Assembly: GCA_002270565.1 (NCBI GenBank)
Contig: NQMI01000023.1
Span: 372,001 to 436,000, forward strand
DNA length: 64,000 nucleotides
From: Stenocarpella maydis
Taxonomy: Eukaryota; Ascomycota; Sordariomycetes; Diaporthales; Diaporthaceae
Direction: 5' to 3'
Position 1 is the first letter of the stretch; each line of letters opens with the position of its first letter. The notes beneath the pieces were generated by a model, which was not told where the DNA came from, did not search any database, and was given only the letters and a program-made list of their open reading frames with translations. Both the position numbers and the translations under genes were made by a program. Positions 57,445-64,000 of the stretch are shown here, in pieces.

Positions 57445-58430
57445 CTAATTGAGAGTCACATCTCCAACCACAGCCCTGTGATCGCTAATCTTGACTCCGT
57501 CCCTGAGGTTGTCGATAGTCTTGTACCCGTTCACGGAGACCAGATTCCTCCCCTGGGGCCCGACCCAAATGTAGTCGATTCGCGACGAGAAATCGTCCTT
57601 GAACCCGGTGAAGGTGGCCGTCTCGCCGGTGCGCTGAGACGCCGACGCAAGCTTGTACAGGTCGTCGACGTACTTCTCCTTGACGAGGGTCGAGTACGCG
57701 CCGTCGCTCTCGGCGGCGTTGAAGTCGCCGGTCAGCGTGACAGGCAGGTCGGGGCCGAACTTCGCGTCGACGGCCTTGACCACGTCGACGGCCACGCCGA
57801 TCTGGTTGGTCCTCGCCTCGCCGCTGGCGTTGTCCAGGTGCGTGTTTGCGTGGATGAACCTCCTCCCGGTCGGGATGTGCTTGAGCACGGCGACGGTGAC
57901 GATGCGGTTGCTGCCCGAGCTCCAGTCCTTGGAGGGCGAGTCCGGCGTCGTGGACAGCCACTTGGTCTCCGAGTGCTCGGCTTCGAAGATGGACTTGTTG
58001 TATATGATGGGGTTGAACTCCCCCTTCTTGTCGCCGTCGTCGCGGCCCACGCCGATGCTTGCCCAGTCAGCGCCGAGTGCGGTCATGATGTCGTTTAGTT
58101 GTCCCTCGAGGGTCTCCTGTAGACCGATCACGCTAACATTTGAGACCGCTGAGGCTTGCTCATCTGCGGGCCCGGTGGTTAGCTTCGAGACTAGCAAGCA
58201 TGTGATCAATGGTATGAGTTCCTACAAATAGTTGCAATAACACCCGGTGCCCGACAATTCGTCGGATCGCTGGCGCATGAAAGCCCGAGCCAGTACCGCT
58301 CAACATCACCAATGCTGATGTCGTCATTGGCATAGCGAATATTGAACGAGATAACCCGGAGCGGCTGCTGGGCGTATACGTGAGCTGCCCCGAGCAACAG
58401 ATAGGCCCATGCCTTTGCAACCATCTTCAT
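57445..58430 (-). CDS. Secreted endonuclease/exonuclease/phosphatase-family protein
   Basis: My best model has two exons on the minus strand, 58430-58305 and 58221-57445 (300 residues). The intron donor GTTGAG is weak, so the junction is the uncertain part. Exon 1 has a signal peptide (MVAKAWAYLLLGAAHVYAQQ) and the first EEP motif, LRVISFNIRYAND. Exon 2 has VSVIGLQETLEGQL (catalytic Glu), HANTHLDNASGEAR, VTLTGDFNA, SRIDYIWVG and ISDHRAVVGDV, so all EEP active-site motifs are present. The fold cleaves phosphodiesters or phosphomonoesters in nucleic acids, lipids or inositol phosphates; which one is unknown. It is secreted. The 3' ends of this gene and the biotin carboxylase fusion face each other with only 90 bp between them. 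Confidence 0.82.
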
Positions 58431-59569
58431 CTCAGGAAAGGACACAAAAGAGAATGTCGTGGAGAAGAACGAGTGTTGTGCTGGTAAAGAGTGTGCTCCT
58501 TGGGAGGGGAATGGAATTCCAGATGGGCCTTCATCCCTTATAACTACCAAGGTAATTACACCTGGTTCAGACGAACTGAGCCTCACAGACTGGATTATAC
58601 TGCTCGAGCTACCCCCCCTTGAAAGCCAAGCATTTCTGTCCTATGTTTACGCCTTGGCGTAAAGTTTCAGCCTGTACGCACGCCCTTTAAGGCTGAAAGC
58701 ATGATGTATAGCCCCGGAGCCCAATAAACAGGACGCACCGTAAACAACCTCCACTGACTCGGGCACCTTGGCATCTTGGCACTCAGTTGGCTAAGTGTTG
58801 ATCCTGGACCCCGCCTAGGTATAGAAGTCAATCCAACGCTGGAAGGCGGCAGTCATTGCCACGTGCTGAAAATTCGAATCACATATACCAACAAACCTCG
58901 ATATAAATGGATCCTTGTTCAGATGACCTCAAAGCCAAGCATTGTGGTCACGCGATGCTTGGTACGCTAGATAACATTCAGTGATGATTGCCTGCCTTCC
59001 AAGCTTCGTTGATTATCTTGAACAGTTTGAGAGAGATGGAACTGCTTCTAAAAATACACAGTTCAACTCACCACGTTCCTTCGAAGAAGAACATTCTTGC
59101 CGAGTTATACCACACTTGGCATTTTGTGCGTTGTTATAGTCGAGAAGAACAACGGGGACAATGACATACGCTCATCCATGCAAGCCCTGTAAAATCACCC
59201 AGTATAAAACATTGTCATCTGAATCAAATATGGAATAATTCTAAGCTATTGATACCACGTTGCTTGGCAACACTTTCCTTTCCGGTATGAGAGCCTCAGA
59301 GCCTTGCCTCCATGTGGTACTAATGTTTCCCGACACGTGACCCATTGCTGCGTCAGTGTGACTACATACTAATTTGCGACAAGGACCTAGAGTCACGACA
59401 GTGGAGCTCAAATAATGTAAACATGCGATCCTGTTAGAAATCACGTCAGGTGATGACAATGGAAACTTATTGTGATAATTATCTGTGCAGGTCCGTGCAA
59501 ACTATTGCTATACGTACTCATGAGGCGCGAAGAGCGTAGAATTTTGTACCAAGGACCCCCTTTAATACA
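58431..59569. other. Intergenic, no gene seen
   Basis: About 1.1 kb between the EEP gene start and the PKS 3' end, more AT-rich than the coding regions. No regulator or tailoring enzyme is encoded here. Confidence 0.5.
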
Positions 59570-62500
59570 TTATGCTCGATTGCTAAGTTTCCTCCCTTCA
59601 AATTCCACCTGAGAGCAATTTTCCACGAAATCTGCCACACTCTGCACGGTCCTGCCGCCTACAAGCTCAAATACTGGCACGTCGGCCGTGAAGTCCTTGG
59701 CTATCAAGTTGCGGAGCTCGACCGCCACCAGCGAGTCAACACCATATGCATGCAGTGGCTTTTCGACGTCGATATCTTCAGATTCGATGCCCAGCGCGCG
59801 AGCTAGCCTCCTCTGCAAGGCTTGTGCGACTACCCGTGATCGTTCCTCGCGCGTCTCTTGCTGCCGGAACATTGTAGCAAAGTCAATATCCCCGCCACCT
59901 TTCTTGATATGGCATGAAGGTGGTGCCTGACTGAAATGGGCGAAAAGCGGCCGCTGCAGGACCTCGGGCGGCTCGAAGCCACGCGCAAAGAAATCCGCCG
60001 GCGTCTCTAATCCCATCACGATTTGGCTCGGAAGGGAAGAAGAGGTTTTGGCGTCAGGATCGCAGCAGATATCAAGGAGGGCAAAGAACTCATCGTCCTC
60101 GATCTGTCCAAGACCCCGAGTCTCTTTGTCGAAGTGGCCTTGCAGAGCCTCGGATTCCGCAACAACTCCAACTGAGCGCATGACACCTAGGTCGATTGAC
60201 GTGGTGTACTGGCCACGGCCTGAGCGATGGCGAGCAAGCTCATCCTGGAATGTGCACCCGGCCGCATAGTTGGCCTGTCCAGGATTGCCCACGATACCGG
60301 AGATAGAGGATAGGAATACCATGAAGTCCAAGTCGGTGAAAAGTTGATGAAGATTCCACGACGTGTTTACCTTCGAGCGAATTGTCTGTTCCCATAGAGT
60401 ATGGGACATGTTTTCGAAGACAGAGTCCTGCAAGAAAAATTGTGAATTAACATAAAATGGCAGGGGAAGAGAAATCTTGCTGGAGTCTAGAAGAACTCAC
60501 GTTCAGGACCATTGCTGCGTTGATACACCCCCTTATACTTGGCATCGTCTTAGTCCATTCTTCTCTCGCTGAACAGAGAGACTCCAATGAGGCTGCGTCA
60601 CACTTTGGTGTCAGGATGGCGACGCCCTGATCCTGAAGATCCTTGACAATCTTGGCCGCTGCAGCCGATGTTGGCCCAGACCTCGAGGGAGCTATCAGAT
60701 ATTTGGCACCTCTTGAAGCCATCCATTTCAACATTGACCGTCCTATCCCGCCCAGGCCCCCGACCACTAAGTAAGATGCATCCTGGGCGAATTCCCATTT
60801 TGCACGGGTCATGAGGTATTTCTGTGAGGTCTAAGTTAGCTGTCTTGCCCTCAATGGCGACATGGGTGTGATGCGGTCTCGTCTGGCTTACCTGTACCTT
60901 CATCGAAGGCTCGATAGTTATTATCGTACGACCGCTGTTCTTCCCTCCTTGAATGTAGCGGAATGCGTCCTCGACAGCATCAACACCGAACAGGCGGAAT
61001 GGCCTAGGGGAGTGAATTTTGCCCTCGGCGGCAGCGGACATGATCTCATGCAGCAATTTATTTGCCATTCCTGGTCGTTCAATAATCATATGTCGAATGT
61101 CCACTGAGGCAAACATTGCGTTTTTGGCGAATGGAAGCATTGGCAAGGGTGCGTCAGCATTGATATCCGCCTTGCCAATCTCAATGAATCGCCCATAAGG
61201 AGCAATGCACTCCCAGGAGGACCGTAGACCTTGGCCCGTAAGCGAGTTCAGAACCACATCCACGCCATAGCCATTCGTCATCCTCGTGATGCCCTTGGCG
61301 AAGGTAGCGTTGTTGCTTCGGCTGTAGAAGATATGATCCTTGGGGATACCATAGCTGTCCATCAGGAGCTGTTTCTTGTCAGGGTGACCGACCGTCGCAA
61401 AGACTTCTGCGCCGACCATCTGCGCCACCTGTACGGCAAGCTGCCCCGTGGCTCCCGCCGCGCAGTGGATTAGGATCTTCTCTCCCGGTTGCAGCCGCGC
61501 CAGCCCGACCAACGCGTGCCATGCCGTCATCCCGGGGACGATTACCGCGCAGGCCTCCTCATATGAGGCTGAGGGTGGTATCTTGATGACGGAGTCTTCC
61601 TGGGCCCGAGGGAACATGCGCATGCAGTCCCACACGCACATACAGACACGGTCTCCAGGCTGTACCAGCTTACACCCAGGTCCAACCCGCGTCACGACCC
61701 CGGCGCAGTCGAAGCCAAACCCAGGGTCATCCAGGCGCCCGAGGGCCGAGAAGACGTCGCGGAAATTCACCGCCCAGGCTTTGGCTTCGATCTCGACGTC
61801 GTTGTGACCCAATCCCTTGTGGTAGGCGTCATCCTCCCGGAAGTGGAGCGTGTCTAAACCACCCCGGGTTCCAATGTGAAGCTTCAGGGGCGGACCGGGA
61901 AGCCAGGCTGAGCTCTTAGACTGGGGGCGAATCAATGATAGCAGTTGGTCATTGAGACCAGTGTCTTGCACTAGCCTTCCTGTGAAGACCTGTCCTTCTC
62001 GAATCATGTACTCGACTTCCGTCGACTCATTCCGAAAAATGGAGCCAAGGACGTTGGACTCCTGCAATGTCGAACCCATGGTGTCCTTCTCAACTTGGAG
62101 GGTAAGGCTGACTATGCGCTTGTTGCTGAACTCCGTGCGCAATGTGCGTAGGAACCCATCCTTTATCCCGGAGTGTGCTTCGGGTCCCGTTTCAGTGGAC
62201 GACACCCAGACAAGGAACCCTGTTGTCTCGACCAAGCTCTTGATCAAGGAAAATTGGGAACTAGACATTTGAGCTAGTAATTCTCCGCCTAGATCGGCGA
62301 GGAACACCACAAAGTCGGTGGAGCATACCTGCGCGCCTTGAAGCTTTTCAAGAGAAACAGTCAGTGTCTCAAGTCCCATATGGCTGATCATCAATTCTAC
62401 TCGGGATGTTATCGAGTGCTTTTCATCTCCGTAGGCTTCCGACACAATCAGAAATACCCTGTTGGACACATCTACCGATGCTCTTCCTGGGTAGGGCAGA

Positions 62501-64000
62501 GCCGTAGACACGACAATGCTGGCAAATTGAGCAGTGACATTCTCACAGTCCCTGATAATGAGATCGGCCCCTGAGAAGTTATTCTGCCGTAGAACGCTGT
62601 CCCACTCAACTTCTGTTAGAGTTTGGCGTGGTGTGAACGAGTCTCCATCACCGGACCACCACTCGGGCAACACGCCAAAGCCGAAGCTCATTGCAAACTG
62701 ATCTGGAGAGGTGGCGTCACAAAACACCAGATGTCCCTCTGGTTTCAAAAGTGACCTCAGGCGCTGCATCGCGTTCGGAAGGCTTCTAGTGGTGTGAAAA
62801 GCACCTCCAGTAAATACCAAGTCGAATCCTCCTGTGTCAAACACCTGTGCCGGGTCTGCTTTCTCCAAGTCGAAGACCTTGAAGGTCATGCGTGATCGGT
62901 GATCATCGAATCTTGCGAGGGCCTTGTCAAGATTCAGCTCAGACGGGTCTGTGTAGACGTACTCGACGAACGCAGTGCCGCCAGTCTTGGCCTCGATCTG
63001 CTCAAAGATTGACAGGACGAGGTTGGTCATAGCACCATGCCCAGCGCCCACCTCGACAATTCTTAGCGCTGGAGTCTGGTGGGCTATAAGATCAACGTAT
63101 GGCAAGAGCCCACGGCCAAGAAAGCGCGCAAATAAATCTTCGTAAAAGTCCTGCACGAGCGAAGACGACGAGACAAGCTCCGAGACATCAAGTTCACCCT
63201 TGCTGACCGGGACGAGATTTTTGGCTACCTCGATGAAGAGACTTAGCGCAGGTGAGTTCAAACGCAACATGTCGAGTTGTTTATCAAGAACCTCCCTGTC
63301 GCTGAAATCGAGGGCTTCTTCAGCAGTTTCGCGTAAACGGTCGTTCACGTAGGCGACATAAAATCTCATGTACGGCGGGGCTTTGGCCCAATCAGTTGTG
63401 AGCAGCCGTCCTACATTCTGTCGCATGACAGCCTGCAACACTTTTCTAAGGTGACGCCTCGAGTCTTCCATCGAGGCATCCTCAGCGCTGGGTGGACCAG
63501 GCTCGCAGTAATGGTGGAGATGCTCGCTTCTGAGGAAGGAAAGCGTTGGTTTCCAATCGATATGGCTCAGCAGGCACTTTCTGGCGGGCCCCTCGCCTCT
63601 GTGTCCATGGTCCGCTATCGGCATCATGACGGCTTCGATGTGAGCAAGTGGCGACTCATCATCATCTGACAAAATTTCGATCGTACCTTCGATGCCCAGG
63701 CCGTTTGGACTGACTCGGGATTTTGCTAATGCCCGAATTCGACGGGTCTGCGGGTATTGCCACCCTGTCGCCGATATCCAGACATTGGAGAACTTGTGCG
63801 GGACGACCGTGGCCATTTGTTCCGAGGCCCCTCGCGATACGGGTACGTAAAGTAACTGCAATGCGGAATCCAGGACACCAGGATGGGCAGTCCCTTCATA
63901 TGGTTCGACGGGCGGCTCAGTGTTGACTAGAGCGGTGGCCACTTTGTCACCATCCCAACGGATCTCTTCGCAAAGGGCAAACTGATTGCTCCATTTCAAT
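59570..64000 (-). CDS. Highly reducing type I PKS, C-terminal part (cut by the window edge)
   Basis: Minus-strand exons: 64000 (open) to 60892, 60821-60501 and 60427-59570; introns are 70 and 73 bp. The domain order is: end of DH (HPGVLDSALQLL with the catalytic Asp); C-methyltransferase (IVEVGAGHGAMTNLVL, DLVFTGGAFHTTRSL, EGHLVFCDAT); enoylreductase (AWAVNFRDVFSALG, FGFDCAGVVTRVGPG, HCAAGATGQLAVQVAQ); ketoreductase (YLVVGGLGGIGRSMLKW, FLSSISGIVGNPGQANYAAG with catalytic Tyr); and ACP (YGVDSLVAVELR with the phosphopantetheine Ser). There is no thioesterase after the ACP. The KS, AT and start of DH lie beyond the right edge. It would build a methylated, fully or partly reduced polyketide chain that needs release in trans. 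No other biosynthetic gene is obvious on this side. Confidence 0.95.

Overview
The window is nuclear DNA of a filamentous ascomycete (Pezizomycotina, most likely Sordariomycetes). The genes are GC-rich in codon use and carry short spliceosomal introns (about 49-205 bp) with GTRAGT-like donors, CTGAC-type branch points and YAG acceptors. The gene families fit: HET, Clr5, fungal rhodopsin-domain membrane protein, SNG1, GH76 of the DCW1 type and a highly reducing PKS. There are no operons, no CRISPR arrays, and no tRNA or rRNA genes that I could support. Exon coordinates below were read by eye from splice signals and reading-frame continuity.

Left part (0-33.8 kb), mainly core genes. In order: a TAPT1/Emp65-family ER membrane protein (-); a relic of a metallo-beta-lactamase-fold lactonase (-); a dienelactone hydrolase (+); a GPI-type GH76 mannanase (-); a two-RRM protein gene broken by two in-frame TAG codons (+); an SNG1-like membrane protein (-); a 5'-truncated Clr5 gene beside a T42A17 tract (+); a flavin monooxygenase (-); a very long POT1/Cdc13-type telomere protein (+); an unrecognised helical protein (-); an NAD-dependent glycerol-3-phosphate dehydrogenase with a long presequence (-); and a LamB/YcsF (PxpA-like) protein with a 6-nt microexon (+).

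Middle (34-52.4 kb), an accessory, partly decayed region. A STAND-like protein with a degenerate P-loop (-) and a DUF7025-type AAA ATPase (+) stand head to head across a spacer holding two 200-bp near-tandem repeats. Beyond them lie a capsule-synthesis-type glycosyltransferase (-), an alpha/beta hydrolase (+), the relic of a second AAA ATPase (+), a HET gene with a nonsense codon and a frameshift (+) and a rhodopsin-domain membrane protein (+). Several of the broken genes have stops explained by CpA-to-TpA (or TpG-to-TpA) changes, as expected from repeat-induced point mutation (RIP).

Right part (53-64 kb). A single polypeptide fuses biotin carboxylase, KipA, KipI and biotinyl domains (urea carboxylase-like). 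It is followed by a secreted endonuclease/exonuclease/phosphatase-family protein (-) and the C-terminal two thirds of a highly reducing PKS (-), which runs off the right edge. With the LamB protein at 33 kb, the fusion would give the window all the modules of the bacterial 5-oxoprolinase PxpABC system plus a biotin-dependent carboxylase. This link is an inference.
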